In this document: in pieces, positions 19,571 to 29,991 of the stretch
How the letters are laid out: the number at the start of each line of letters is the position of its first letter
How positions within the stretch are numbered: the first letter of the stretch is position 1
NCBI GenBank assembly: GCA_025558095.1
Contig: JAIVFI010000020.1
Span: forward strand, 1 to 64,000
Length of the DNA: 64,000 nt
Reading direction: 5' to 3'
DNA from: Hyaloraphidium curvatum
Lineage: Eukaryota > Monoblepharomycota > Hyaloraphidiomycetes > Hyaloraphidiales > Hyaloraphidiaceae
The notes under the pieces: model-generated
Seen by the model: only the letters and a program-made list of their open reading frames with translations
The model's database searches: none
Told to the model about the DNA's origin: nothing
Program-made: the position numbers and the translations under genes

Positions 19571-19885
19571 ATGAGCATGCGGTTTATCGTTCGCCGCAAC
19601 TACTCCGAGGACATGATCGATCTTCAAGTGCCAGCAACAACCGCAGCCGACCTTCGCGCTGCGGTTTGCGCCGAGCAACGCTTCGCGTCTTTGTTTCCAT
19701 TCCGATTGGTCCACGTGGGGAACGCTGAGATCCGTGACCGGAACGAAGTTTTCCGAATCTGCTCCAACCCAGACAACTACATTTTGGACGGAGATCTGGT
19801 GCCGGACGTGACGCGCCCGCGGGGAGGCCTCGTGAACGGTTCCGTGATCGCTGTAGTACCTGCTCCAGAAGGTGCGTGGGCGTGA
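19571..19885 (+). CDS. Small hypothetical protein, possibly beta-grasp
   Basis: 104 residues starting MSMRFIVRRNYSEDMIDLQV. The strand-turn-strand opening, the helix-like TTAADLRAAVCAEQRFASL, and the following FRLVHVGNAEIRDRNEVFRI and GSVIAVVPAP have the rhythm of a ubiquitin-like beta-grasp domain. The LVHVGN.EI stretch would take the place of the ubiquitin 'LIFAGKQL' strand. This is a structural guess from the pattern, not a recognised family. No intron is needed. Confidence 0.45.
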   Translation: MSMRFIVRRNYSEDMIDLQVPATTAADLRAAVCAEQRFASLFPFRLVHVGNAEIRDRNEVFRICSNPDNYILDGDLVPDVTRPRGGLVNGSVIAVVPAPEGAWA

Positions 19886-20194
19886 CTCCAACAGAGCAGG
19901 GCCAATCTGAGGTAGCGCCTTGCAGCTTGGTTCGTTGCGGCATCTGGAACCTCATTGCTGGCAGCGTCGGCTGCGGTGGTTACTGTTCGCGACGCCCTAG
20001 GATTCTCCCTGTTTCTGGTTGCGCTTTTGGCCGCTGCTTTTGTGTTCTTGGGGAACATCCTTGCTATGCCGCGCGTGAGATGACGATATTGCTCACGCGG
20101 AGGAGGATCGGACAGGGGGGGACCGCGGAAGACGATCAGTCCGGGCCACTCAAACTACTGTACTATAGACGGCATTGGAGTCCTCGGCCGGTCC
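19886..20194. other. Intergenic, nothing recognised
   Basis: About 310 bp between the small hypothetical gene and the 3' end of family copy 8. No ORF with support, no RNA gene and no repeat is visible. Confidence 0.4.
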
Positions 20195-21522
20195 TCACCG
20201 CAGCATCTCGATCCATGTTTCGAACATGATCTCCTGCGCCAGCTCGGACGGAAGCCCGCCGATGGACCCGTTCGCGATCCACCGCTTCCACCTCGCGACC
20301 TCGACCACGTGTCCATCAGGCCGGGGTACCTGTCCTCGCCCGCGTCCTCGAGCGTCTTCTCCAGCAACCGCCCCCTTCCACCGGCCCCGAAAAAGAGCAG
20401 CAGCAGCACGTAGCTGCGCCGCCGGTAGACCGACGACGCGGAATCCTGCACCGCCTCGAGCATGGCTGCGAGGTCGTTGGATCCGGCACCGGCGCCGCCC
20501 AATCGCGCAGCGAGGCGGGAGAGGATCAGGCGGAGGGAGAGGAAGAGGTCGCGGCGGCCCTCGTAGCATCCGCAGTATTCGAGATAGAGCAGGTCCGGAA
20601 GCGCGCCGGTGTTGAGGCACGAGGCGAGGAGGGAGGCATCGAGGCGTACAAGGTCATTATCCAAGAGCAACCGGAACACCTCTGGGCTCTTCCAAAACAC
20701 GAGCGCATGCGGACGGACCCAGGAAAGGATCTGCAGCCTCGTTGCGGGGTCGCTGGGGAAGAAATCGCCCAAAAGGCGAACGAAGAACCGGGCAGCCAAG
20801 TGCGTATCAAACCAATCCTCAATGGGGCAGAAAAAAGCGCGCCAAGTCTGTGCAGTTGGGCCGTGGCGGAGCTCTTTCACGCCTTTGTAGATAGTCCAGC
20901 GGCCGATGGTCAGGAACGCAGTACCCTGGTCGTTGAACTGGTCCTCCAGCGTCGGATACCCCTCGAACTTGGCAAAGAGGAGGTCCGCAAAACTACAAAA
21001 GCACGACAGACATGCCTCACGACTGAACGCGGGGTCGGGTATGTGATTCGGGGCTTCCTGGCTTGCCAGGAACCCGAGATGCTTTTTGGCGAGGCGCACG
21101 TCCGACAGCGTAGGGTGCCAAGCGTTCCCGAGATCCGCGTCCTGAAGGTGCGCCGCGTTCGCGAGCATCCAAGCTACGCTCCGATCGGCGAGCCAATAGA
21201 TTGCGGAATCGAACGCGCTCGCGAGGCGGAACGGGCCAACAAGCTCGGCCCATGCGGCCAGGAACTCCGTGTGGTTGCCGGCGGCCGCGAGATCCGTTGC
21301 CGAATAGTCCGCATCCTCGGGCACAGTGATGTCCTCCGCGCACGGCTCCGGGTCCGTGAACCGTGCGGCCTGCAGCGCCGCGAGCTTCTCCTCCCGACCC
21401 GGCGCGCCGGGCTGAGGCACCAGCGCGCGCAGCAGCTCCACGCTCCCCGACGCGCCGGCGTGGATAATTGGAAGCTCCTTGGCGTTCAGAGCGCGGTAAC
21501 AGACGTGGTATTCCGGGAACAT
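20195..21522 (-). CDS. Ankyrin-like/F-box-like family protein, copy 8, C-terminal frameshift
   Basis: Starts MFPEYHVCYRALNAKELPII at 21522 and stays open through the whole body: YSATDLAAAGNHTEFLAAWA, ELVGPFRLASAFDSAIYWLA, DRSVAWML, YPTLEDQFNDQGTAF, RHGPTAQTWRAFF, FFVRLLGDFFPSDPATRLQI, RLLLDNDLVRLDASLL, GRRDLFLSLRLILSRLAA, RRRSYVLLLLFFGAGG. Near 20310-20312 one base is missing (paralogues read GAC GAC GTG; here GAC ACG TGG). The annotated frame therefore diverges for the last 40 residues, while the family tail VARWKRWIANGSIGG, PSELAQEIMFETWIEMLR and TGA at 20195-20197 are intact in the shifted frame. Ancestral length was about 442 residues. Function unknown. Confidence 0.68.
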
Positions 21523-21676
21523 GGCGGGAAGTGGTCGAGAGGACGCGTCGAAATGTGGGACGCGGGCCCCGAATCGACGGACCCACCCAAGACGGGGTCG
21601 TTCGCTGCGAGCTCTAGAGCGATCAAGCAGGCGACAGAGGGAAACTAGAAGGGAAAATCCATCAGACGTTCGCCAG

Positions 21677-22961
21677 CTACGCCTGGAACATGATCTCCTG
21701 CGCCAGCTCCGGCGGCAGGCCCCCGATCGCCCGCCTCTCGATCCACCTCTTCCACCTCGCCACCTCGAGCACGTCCTCCATCAATCTCCTGTAGCTGCCT
21801 TTCTTGGCCGTTTTGAGCACGTTGTGGAGGAGCGCGCTCGGGCCGCCGGCGCCGAAGTGGAGCAGGAGGAGAATGAAGCTCCGCTTCCGGCGAAGGGGGG
21901 AGTCGGGGTCCTGCACCTCGGCGACAACGGCGGCGAGGTCATGGGCGTTGGCGCCCGGTCGCGGCCGAGAGCTTCGTGAGGAGAAGGCGGAGGGAGAGGA
22001 AAAGGTCCCGGTGGCCGCTGCGGATCGAAAGATACTGGGAAGCACCGCGGCCCAGGTTCAGGCACGACGATAGAATGCTGGAGTCGCATCGCAAAACGTG
22101 AAGTTCCAGCATCATGCGGTACATCCCGGGGTACCTCCAATTCGCCAGCGCGTAGTCCTTGATCGAGCAGGTGATCTCGTGCGGAGCCGCAAGTCTTCCC
22201 CGAAGAAATCGTGGATCAAAGCAACGATGCGACGGGCACACTTCCGGGGGCTCCTCGCTTTCGGAAAGTTCCGGATCCGGAAAAATGGCCTCCAGTTGCC
22301 TGCCGTCGGCCCGTGCCCCCATGCTCTCAGCTCCTCGTATGTCGTTTCAAGACCCCGGCCGACGATGAATGCCAAGTTCTCGGTCGGAGATTTGATAAAC
22401 TGATCCTCAACGATCGGGTACGACGGGAACTTGGCGAAGAGCGCCGAGTGGAGCAAGCGAAAACAACGCCGGCACGCCTGCCTACTCTGCTTCAGCAGGT
22501 CTTGCGGGGTTCTATACTCGGCTTCTGCCAGTAACGCGACGTAGTCCTTGGCGAGCACTCGGTCCGCAATGGCCTTGCGCCACGTATCGTCCTCGTCGGC
22601 GTCGACCAGCGTGCCAGCGTTTTCCAGCATCCATGCCAGTCAGTCGACGGCAAAGCAGTCCAGGGCCGCGATAAACGCGGTGTGCAGATGGAAAGGGCCT
22701 ACGAGCTCGACCCAGGTCGCCAGGAAGCCCACGTGGTTCCCTGCGGCGGCCACGTCCGTGGCGTCAAAGCTTTCGCTGCCATGAAACCAATCGCACTGGA
22801 CAAGTGCGTCCTGCAGGGCGTCGAGCCGCTCCTCCCTGTCCGCATCCCCAGGCGCGGGCACCAAGCTCCCGCTGCAGCTCCGCGTTGCCTGTCGCGGCCG
22901 CCACCAGCACCGGCGCCGCGGTGGCGCTCTTTAGCACTGCGGCACGGAGGCGGGCAAACAT
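21677..22961 (-). pseudogene. Multiply disrupted family member (copy 9)
   Basis: Starts MFARLRAAVLKSATAAPVLV at 22961. An extra base near 22862 shifts the frame. An in-frame TGA at 22640-22642 interrupts CFAVD/LAWMLENAG. Further shifts occur near 22190 (after IHDFFGEDLRLRT) and near 21955 (after LLTKLSAATG). Recognisable blocks include ATDVAAAGNHVGFLATWVEL, YPIVEDQF, TTYEELRAWGHGPTAGNW, GHRDLFLSLRLLLTKLSAAT, KRSFILLLLHFGAGG, DVLEVARWKRWI and AIGGLPPELAQEIMFQ. It ends at TAG 21677-21679 just before the usual TWIEMLR. With at least three frameshifts plus a nonsense codon this is a clear pseudogene. It lies head-to-tail with copy 8, 154 bp away. Confidence 0.75.
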
Positions 22962-23715
22962 CGAGCGGCCGCGGCGAGGGGTGGACGAAAGAATCACGGG
23001 GACCGCGGTCGCAAGTCGCGTGGGCCAGGGCCTGACTGGCAGCAGAATGCTCGAGATCGCGGATCCGATGCCCAATCAGCATAGTTATGTAATTCGACCA
23101 TCATCATCTCGACCTGCATAACAACGGTGCCTTTGCCGCGAATCCGCCGTGCGATCCCGGCGCGTGATCTGTTGCTGCGTGCCTCGTCGGGGCGGGCCGC
23201 GAATTGGGGATGTCCGCCAGGTCGACCGCCCATCCGATAGGAGGAACAACAAAAGCTAGTCTACTACTGTAGAAGTGGGAGCGATGTGAGGATTTTGCGG
23301 GTCCCCCCGATGGATCCGACCGCTCCCGAAGGCGGCCGATCGAGGTTCACACACACGAAGGGCGTCCAGCAGCCCATCCATCGCTCGGCCTCATCTCTCC
23401 TTGACAGCACGATCATGCGCAGCCGGCCTTTTCTCGCCTAGATTTCGGACTATTGGACCCAGCTGGGCCGAGTCAGATTTTGTTGAAGGACAGGGTCTCG
23501 CGATCGCCGGCGGGTCCCTGACCGCTCCCCTGACCTGTGGACCGCTCCCCTGTCCTTTCTCTCGGCGCGCACGGCCCACATCCGCGTGCGCGCGGCGCCA
23601 GGTTGAGGCGTCCAGGCATTGGCATTGGCTTTATTGGGGTCCGAGGTGAGCGGCGGACGCACGCCGCGGGGGAGCCGGCTCAGACGCGTCCCTCCCTCCC
23701 CCTCCCCTTCCAGCG
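22962..23715. other. Intergenic, nothing recognised
   Basis: About 750 bp upstream of the lectin/AHNAK-like gene. Short open frames on both strands lack domains. The stretch presumably includes that gene's promoter and leader; I see no RNA gene, repeat array or transposon feature. Confidence 0.4.
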
Positions 23716-26700
23716 ATGGCGCGCTTCCTCGCCCTCGCGGCCGCCGCGGCCCTCGCGGCTGTGCCCGCGCTGGCGCAGTCGAACATTACCATCCTCGAAA
23801 ACGGCCCGCCGACGACGTACACGCTCAACTCGACGTCGGCCGGCGGGTGGACCACGCTCGGCGGCGCGACCTTCTTCGGCACAAACAACACCGGCGGCCT
23901 GCGCTTGACAAACAACTCGTTCAACCAGAACGGCCTGGCGTTCCTCAACAGCGTCATCCCCCGCGGTGTGCTCTTCGGCGGCTTCGACCAGCAGTTCGGC
24001 TTCCTGATCGACGAGAACCGGCCCACGGATGCCTCGCAGGCGGACGGCGTCGGTTACCTGTTTGCTGTATGTCCTTTTGCGGCGTTGAGCCCCCCTTTTT
24101 TTCCCGAGATGGTCGCCTTATGTGCCATCCCCCTCTAGCCCCTCACCCAGCCCCCGAACCAGACCAATGGCGTGCCCAACCTGCTCTTCTACCCGCCGCC
24201 CGGCGCCCCCCTGATCCCGGAGGCCGTTGAGGTGCACGTAGGCACCAACGGCCGCGCCGCCAACAACGAGCCCACGGACGCCGACTTCATCGCCGTCTAC
24301 AAGAACCGCGACATCGACTGGAACAAAGTGCCCGCCAACTGCAAGCTCACGCAGCCCAAGGGCACCTTTGTCGGCCGGCCGCTCAGGCTGCGCGCCGATT
24401 ACGGCTACAATCCGGCGACAAACGGCACCTACGTCCTGCGGTGGAGCACGCCGACCAGGCCGTTCCCCGTCGACCCGGACATCAGGTGCACCAACGTGCC
24501 CATGCCCAACATCACCGGCCAGGACATATTCTACAACATCCTGTCGTCAACCGCCCCGGCCCAGGCAAACAGGCACATCATGACGCAGTTCGAAACGGCT
24601 TGTACGTGGCCTCGGATCGCCCCCCGCCGCCCAGGCTCACCCCGTCGTCCTCAGTCTGCACGTGGAACAACTCTGGCTACTCGGGCGGCAACGCCACCAG
24701 GACCCCCTTCTGCTTCTGCGGCCCCGACTACGTCCCCAACGCCGCCGGCAACGCCTGCCTTCCCCGCGGCGTGGTCCCTCCTCCCCCGCCCCCGCCCGCC
24801 GAGTCCTCGGGCCTGTCGCCCGGTGCCATCGCCGGCATCGTGATTGGGTCGGTCGCCGGTGCCGCGCTGCTGGGAGGCGGCGCGTACGCGCTGGCCGGTG
24901 CCAACAGGAGGGCGGCGCTCAAGGATGCGGAGATGGCGCCCGTGCCGCCTCTGCCTCCGGTACGTCCTCTATCTTGTTGATTAAGAGCTCTTCTGATCTT
25001 TCCCGCTGGACAGGTCGGTGCTGCTGCCGCCGCCGGCGGAGCTGGCGCTGCCGGAGCCGCGGGAGCTGCCGGAGCCGCGGGAGCCGCAGGAGCCGCAGGG
25101 GCTGCAGGAGCTGCAGGGGGTGTAAGTGCCGCGGCGGCCGCCCCCGTCGCCGCGGCCGCCGCGCCCGCTGCTGCCGTGAGTTCCTGTCCCTCTGTCTCGC
25201 CCGCACGCACCCATTGATCTGTTTTCGCCCAGTCGTCGATCGCTCCCGCCGTTGTCGGAGGTGCCGTGGGCGCCGCTGCCATTGGCGGAGGCGCCGCGAT
25301 TGCGGTAAGCTGACCGCGTTCTCGATCTCCCCGCTTGGGTCCTGATCCGCATCCCCAGGCTTCGTCCGACAAGGCCGCCGCCGCCGCCGCGGCCCCTGCC
25401 GTTTCCGCCCCGGTTGTTTCCGCCCCGGTTGTGTCTGCCCCTGCTGTGGCCGCCCCCGTTGTGTCTGCGCCCGCTGTGTCTGCGCCCGCTGTGGTCGCAC
25501 CGACTGTGTCTGCTCCGACTGTCGCCGCTGCCTCGGTTCCCGCTTCTGGGGTGAGCTTTTCTCGTCGCCGGGCGCGCAAGTTTGAGCTCATCTGCCTTCG
25601 TAGTCGTCGATCGCGCCCGCCGTCATCGGAGGAGTCGCCGGAGCTGCCGCGATCGGCGGAGGCGCCGCCGCGATTGCCGTACGTTCTCTCTTCTTTCCCT
25701 TTGCCCATGATTCGGCGTCTGATTCGTGCTCACAGGCGTCTGACAAGGCGGCCGCGCCCGTGGCCCCGGTTGTGGAAGCCCCGGTCATCGAATCTCCCGC
25801 CGCTACCGTTGCCGCGCCAAGCATTTCGGCCCCGGTCGTCGAAGCTCCCGCCGCTACTGTTGCCGCGCCGAGCATTTCGGCTCCCGTGGTTGACGTTCCC
25901 GCCGGAACCGTCGCCGCCCAGTCGATTGCGGCCCCGACCGTCGCCGCGCCGACCATTGCCGCGCCTTCCGCCAGCGTTGCGGCCGCCGCTCCCGCTGCCT
26001 CCGCTCCGTCGGCCGGCAGCATCGCGGCCCCCGTGGTTGGAGGCGTTGCCGCAGCCGGTGCCGCCGTCGGCGCTGCTGCCCTTGTGAGTCCGCTTGCTAC
26101 TTGTGGCGGTCTTTCGCTCACCACCCGACGACGCAGCTCAAGAAGGACGACGAGCCCGCTGTCTCGGCCAAGGCCGTTGCGCCCGGCATCGAGCTCCCCA
26201 CCATCCCCGGCGTCGACCTCGCGCCCCTCTCGGCGGCCCTGGGCGACCTCAAGGCCAAGCTCCCCGAGGCCGACTTCCAGGCGCTCGCGGCGCCGTTCAA
26301 GAACCTCGGCACGCCCGAGTTCAAGATGCCCGACGTGTCGGCGATCAAGGCCAAGCTCCCCGACGTGGACTTCTCGGTGCGTTGTTCGCGCGTTGTTCGC
26401 GCCGTGCCCCTTGCGTCTATGGCTAACGTAGCATTTGCAGGGCGTCGAGTCGGCGATCAAGGGCCTGAACATTCCTGGCCTGGACCTCTCCAAGCTCGGA
26501 ATCGGCGCCGGCGTGGCTGCTGGTCTCGGCGGCATCGGCGCTTCGCTCGACAAGATGGGCGCCGACATCAAGGCCGCCGTCCCCTCGGTGGACCTGCCCA
26601 AGCTCGAGCTCCCCAAGATCGACGGCGTCGACCTGTCCGGCCTCGAGGCCTCGCTCGGTGACCTGAAGGCCAAGCTCCCCGAGGCCGACTTCTCCAAGAT

Positions 26701-29318
26701 CAAGGCCGCCTTCGACGGCATCGGCACCCCCGATTTCAAGATGCCCGACCTCGGGTCCCTCAAGGCCGAGCTGCCCAACGTGGACCTGGGCGGGCTGGAG
26801 GCCTCGATAAAGGACATCAAGCTGCCCGACGTCGACGTTAAGGGCGGCCTCGGCAAGATCGGGGCGGGCATCACGGCCGGCGTGGCGGGCCTAGGTGTCG
26901 CAATCGGCGCGGGCGTGGACGACCTCAAGGCGGACGTCGGCAAGCTCGAGGTCCCCAAACTGGAGCTCCCCAAGATCGAGGGCGTGGACCTATCGGGTCT
27001 CGAGGCGTCGCTCGGCGACCTGAAGGCCAAGCTTCCCGAGGCCGACTTTGGCAAGATAAAGGCTGCGTTCGATGGCATCGGGACGCCCGATTTCAAGCTT
27101 CCCGACCTCGACAAGATCAAGGCCGAACTTCCCTCCGTTGACCTCAGCGGTCTCGAGGCCTCGGTAAAGGGGCTGAAGCTTCCTGACCTGAAGCTGCCCG
27201 ACGTCTCGGCCGGCCTGGACAAGCTCGGCGCCGACATCAAGGCGGCCATCCCGTCCGTGGACCTCCCGAAGCTCGAGCTTCCCAAGATCGAGGGCGTGGA
27301 CTTGTCGGGTCTTGAGGCCTCGCTCGGTGACCTGAAGGCCAAGCTGCCTGAGGCCGACTTTGGCAAGATCAAGGCCGCCTTCGACGGCATTGGCACCCCG
27401 GACTTCAAGATGCCCGACCTTGGCAAGATCAAGGCCGAGCTTCCCTCGGTTGACCTCAGCGGTCTCGAGGCCTCGGTGAAGGGCCTGAAGCTTCCTGAGG
27501 TTAAGCTCCCCGACGTCTCTGCCGGCCTGGACAAGCTCGGCGCCGACATCAAGGCTGCCATCCCGTCCGTGGACCTCCCCAAGCTTGAGCTTCCCAAGAT
27601 CGAGGGCGTCGACCTCTCCGGTCTGGAGGCCTCGCTGGGCGACCTCAAGGCCAAGCTTCCTGAAGCCGACTTCGGCAAGATCAAGGCGGCGTTCGACGGA
27701 ATCGGCACGCCCGACTTCAAGCTGCCCGACCTGGGCAAGATCAAGGCCGAACTCCCCTCGGTCGACCTCAGCGGGCTCGAGACCTCGATCAAGGGCATCA
27801 AGCTGCCCGAGGTGGATGTCAAGGGCGATCTCGGCAAGATCGGCGCTGGCATTACCGCTGGTGTGGCTGGCATCGGAGCCTCCATCGGCGCCGGCATCGA
27901 CGACCTCAAGGCCGACGTCGGCAAGCTCGAGATCCCCAAGCTGGAGCTCCCCAAGATCGAGGGCGTGGACCTGTCGGGTCTGGAGGCGTCGCTCGGCGAC
28001 CTCAAGGCCAAGCTCCCCGAGGCTGACTTTGGCAAGATCAAGGCTGCGTTCGACGGCATCGGCACGCCGGAGTTCAAGCTGCCCGACCTTGGCAAGATCA
28101 AGGCCGAGCTTCCGAGCGTCGATCTGAGCGGTCTGGAAGCGTCTGTGAAGGGTCTGAAGCTGCCTGAAGTCAAGCTGCCCGACGTGTCGGCCGGCCTCGA
28201 CAAGCTTGGTGCGGACATCAAGGCTGCGATTCCGTCGGTCGACTTGGGCAAGCTCGAGCTTCCCAAGATCCCCGGCGTGGACCTCTCTGGCCTCGAAACC
28301 TCGCTTGGTGACCTCAAGGCCAAGCTGCCCGAGGCGGACTTTGGCAAGATCAAGGCGGCCTTCGACGGAATCGGCACGTCCGAGTTCAAGCTCCCGGATC
28401 TCGGCAAGATCAAGGCCGAGCTCCCGAGCGTCGACCTGAGCGGTCTCGAGGGCGCTCTCAAGGGGCTCAAGCTCCCCGAGGTCAAGGTCCCCGACGTCGC
28501 TGCTGCTGCGGCAGCCGTGACGGCGGGCGCCGCCGGCCTGGGCGCTGCTGTGGGTTTCTGCGGCTCCTTCCAAGGGCATTTTCTGACTTGACCGTGTCGC
28601 TACAGGTCCAGAAGGCGGGCGATGATGCGATCGCCAAGGTCAACGAGGGCACCGCTTCGGTCACCGAAGCCGCGAACAAGGCTTCCGCCTCGGTGACGGC
28701 GGCCGCCAACCAGGCATCCGCCTCGGTCGCCGACGCCGCCAACCAGGCCCTGGGCGCGCCTTCGGGGTCGCCCGTGGTCCCCGTGGCCTCGGGCGCCGCC
28801 CTGAGCGGCCTCGCCTCGGACCCCTCGTCCCCGTACCGCAAGTACGTCGGCAAGGACCTGACCGCGACTCGCCCGCACACGGCCGCCAAGGACACGGAGC
28901 TCACCGTGGCCGCCGGCGACGTGATCCACCTCATCGATATCAACAAGGACCTCTGGGCCCAGGGCCGCAACGTCAAGACCGGGGCGACCGGCTGGTTCCC
29001 GCTGACTTCCTTCGCCGCCGACACCGGCGCCGCCAAGTCGGACGCCGGGGCCGACCCGTCCGCGCCGTACAAGAAGTACGAGGGCAAGAACCTGACGGTC
29101 ACCAAGCCGTACACGGCGACCAAGGCGTCGGAGCTGTCGGTTGCCAAGGGCGACATCAGTGGGTACCGATCGGACGGACTTTCGAAGCTTGAGCTGATCA
29201 CACCTCGCCCGCAGTCACGATCAACGAGATCAACCGCGACCTCTGGACCTACGGCACCAACGTCAAGACCCAGCAGTCCGGATGGTTCCCCCTGACCTCG
29301 TTCTCGGCCTCGAAGTGA
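23716..29318 (+). CDS. Secreted-domain/TM protein with AHNAK-like repeats and two SH3-like domains, 12 exons
   Basis: 1657 residues. Exons: 23716-24066, 24139-24601, 24655-24959, 25014-25175, 25233-25304, 25359-25550, 25604-25678, 25736-26083, 26137-26376, 26441-28549, 28606-29158, 29215-29318. All introns are GT-AG, 49 to 72 bp, and keep the frame. Signal peptide at residues 1-21. The ectodomain (22-320) looks L-type-lectin-like (LRLTNNSFNQNGLAF, then DGVGYLFA), followed by a short Cys-rich segment and a Pro run. TM helix about 328-350 (AIAGIVIGSVAGAALLGGGA). The cytosolic side has (GAA)n and (VSAP)n low complexity (374-656), then repeats of K.PEADF..IKAAFDGIGTP.F type (657-1439), an 11-mer Ala/Ser helix, and two SH3-like domains, each ending GWFPLTSF. 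The AHNAK/periaxin resemblance is in sequence style; homology is not shown. Likely a surface-to-cortex linker, by inference. Confidence 0.78.
26137..28549 (+). repeat. Coding tandem repeat, 312-bp (104-residue) unit, about 7 copies
   Basis: Successive units start at GVDLSGLEASLGDLKAKLPE-type segments near 26214 (divergent), 26627, 26983, 27292, 27604, 27961 and 28273. The shared core is GVDLSGLEASLGDLKAK, LPEADFGKIKAAFDGIGTP, FK.PDLGKIKAELPSVDLSG and LEASVKGLKLPEVKLPD. Two linker types alternate: VSAGLDKLGADIKAAIPSVD (unit exactly 312 bp, e.g. 27281 to 27593) and a longer GDLGKIGAGITAGVAGIGAS form. Neighbouring units are nearly identical at base level, implying recent expansion or conversion. 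Confidence 0.85.
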
Positions 29319-29494
29319 GCGAGACGAGGGTGTATTGGCTGGAGGAGTGGCTATTCCCGTGGGCACACTAGACGACCACGCAGTATACGGTATGTAGGAG
29401 ATCGGTCGAAGAAGACTGAAGTCATCATCAGCACTGCCTCTGTTCGGTGCTTCGTCTCTTCCTGGTCCATGTACGCGTTCGAGGTGACCCCGCT

Positions 29495-29630
29495 TCACAT
29501 CGCGGGCACCTTCTGCGACACGTAGTTCACCGCGTCCCCGACGGTCTTCAGCTTCTGCACGTCCTCATCCAGGACCTCGATCCCGAACTCGCCCTCGAGC
29601 GCCTGCGCGACCATCGCGAGCGTCACAACG
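29495..29630 (-). pseudogene. Relic of an acyl carrier protein gene (C-terminal part)
   Basis: The minus strand reads VTLAMVAQALEGEFGIEVLD, EDVQKLKTVGDAVNYVSQKV, PAM and TGA at 29495-29497. This matches helices II-IV of acyl carrier proteins (ALEEEFGIEIPDEDA, then TVGDAV.YI). The phosphopantetheine-serine DSL motif and everything before it are missing: homology stops at about 29630, where an opposite-strand family fragment begins. The reading frame itself is undamaged, so the event may be recent, or this could be a terminal exon of an unseen gene. Confidence 0.6.
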
Positions 29631-29631
29631 G

Positions 29632-29908
29632 GTTGAGGATGTTTGTCTGGCTGCTCCTCTTCTACGGGCCGCCCGAGTCCATACACACGGTCATCGAGGA
29701 TGCCGGGGGCAACTGTTACAAGGGTCTCGTGAACGACGTGCTCGACATCGCGCGGTGGAAGAGGTGGATTGCCAAGGGCTCGATCGGCGGGCTGCCTCCA
29801 GAGTTGCCGCAGGAGATCATGTTCCAGTCATGGATACTGGATTTGAAGGACTCCGAAAGAATTGACCGTTCAAATGTGGATTGTTGGATTGACAAAGGTG
29901 CATCATGA
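29632..29908 (+). pseudogene. Family fragment, C-terminal third (copy 10)
   Basis: An open frame from about 29632 gives LRMFVWLLLFYGPPES (compare RRSYVLLLLFFGAGG), GLVNDVLDIARWKRWI and SIGGLPPELPQEIMFQSWI. Instead of EMLR and a stop it continues LDLKDSERIDRSNVDCWIDK to TGA at 29906-29908. All N-terminal family sequence is missing. It joins the ACP relic at the truncated ends. Confidence 0.65.
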
Positions 29909-29991
29909 ATCAATCAGCCACAGAAGGCAAGGCGGTCGCACCTTCAGCGCTTCGATGCTGTCGGCCACGCGCATGGGGATCTCCTTGGCCG

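Noticed and set aside
25588-28485. 965-codon open frame on the minus strand across the repeat exons
   Set aside because: Its Ser/Pro/Leu-rich, perfectly periodic translation is the antisense of the AHNAK-like repeats; GC-rich codons on the plus strand leave no stops on the other. No start or splice logic supports it.
28482-29498. 338-codon minus-strand frame over the SH3 exons
   Set aside because: Antisense of the two SH3-like domains, whose GWFPLTSF repeats and spliced frame are convincing on the plus strand.
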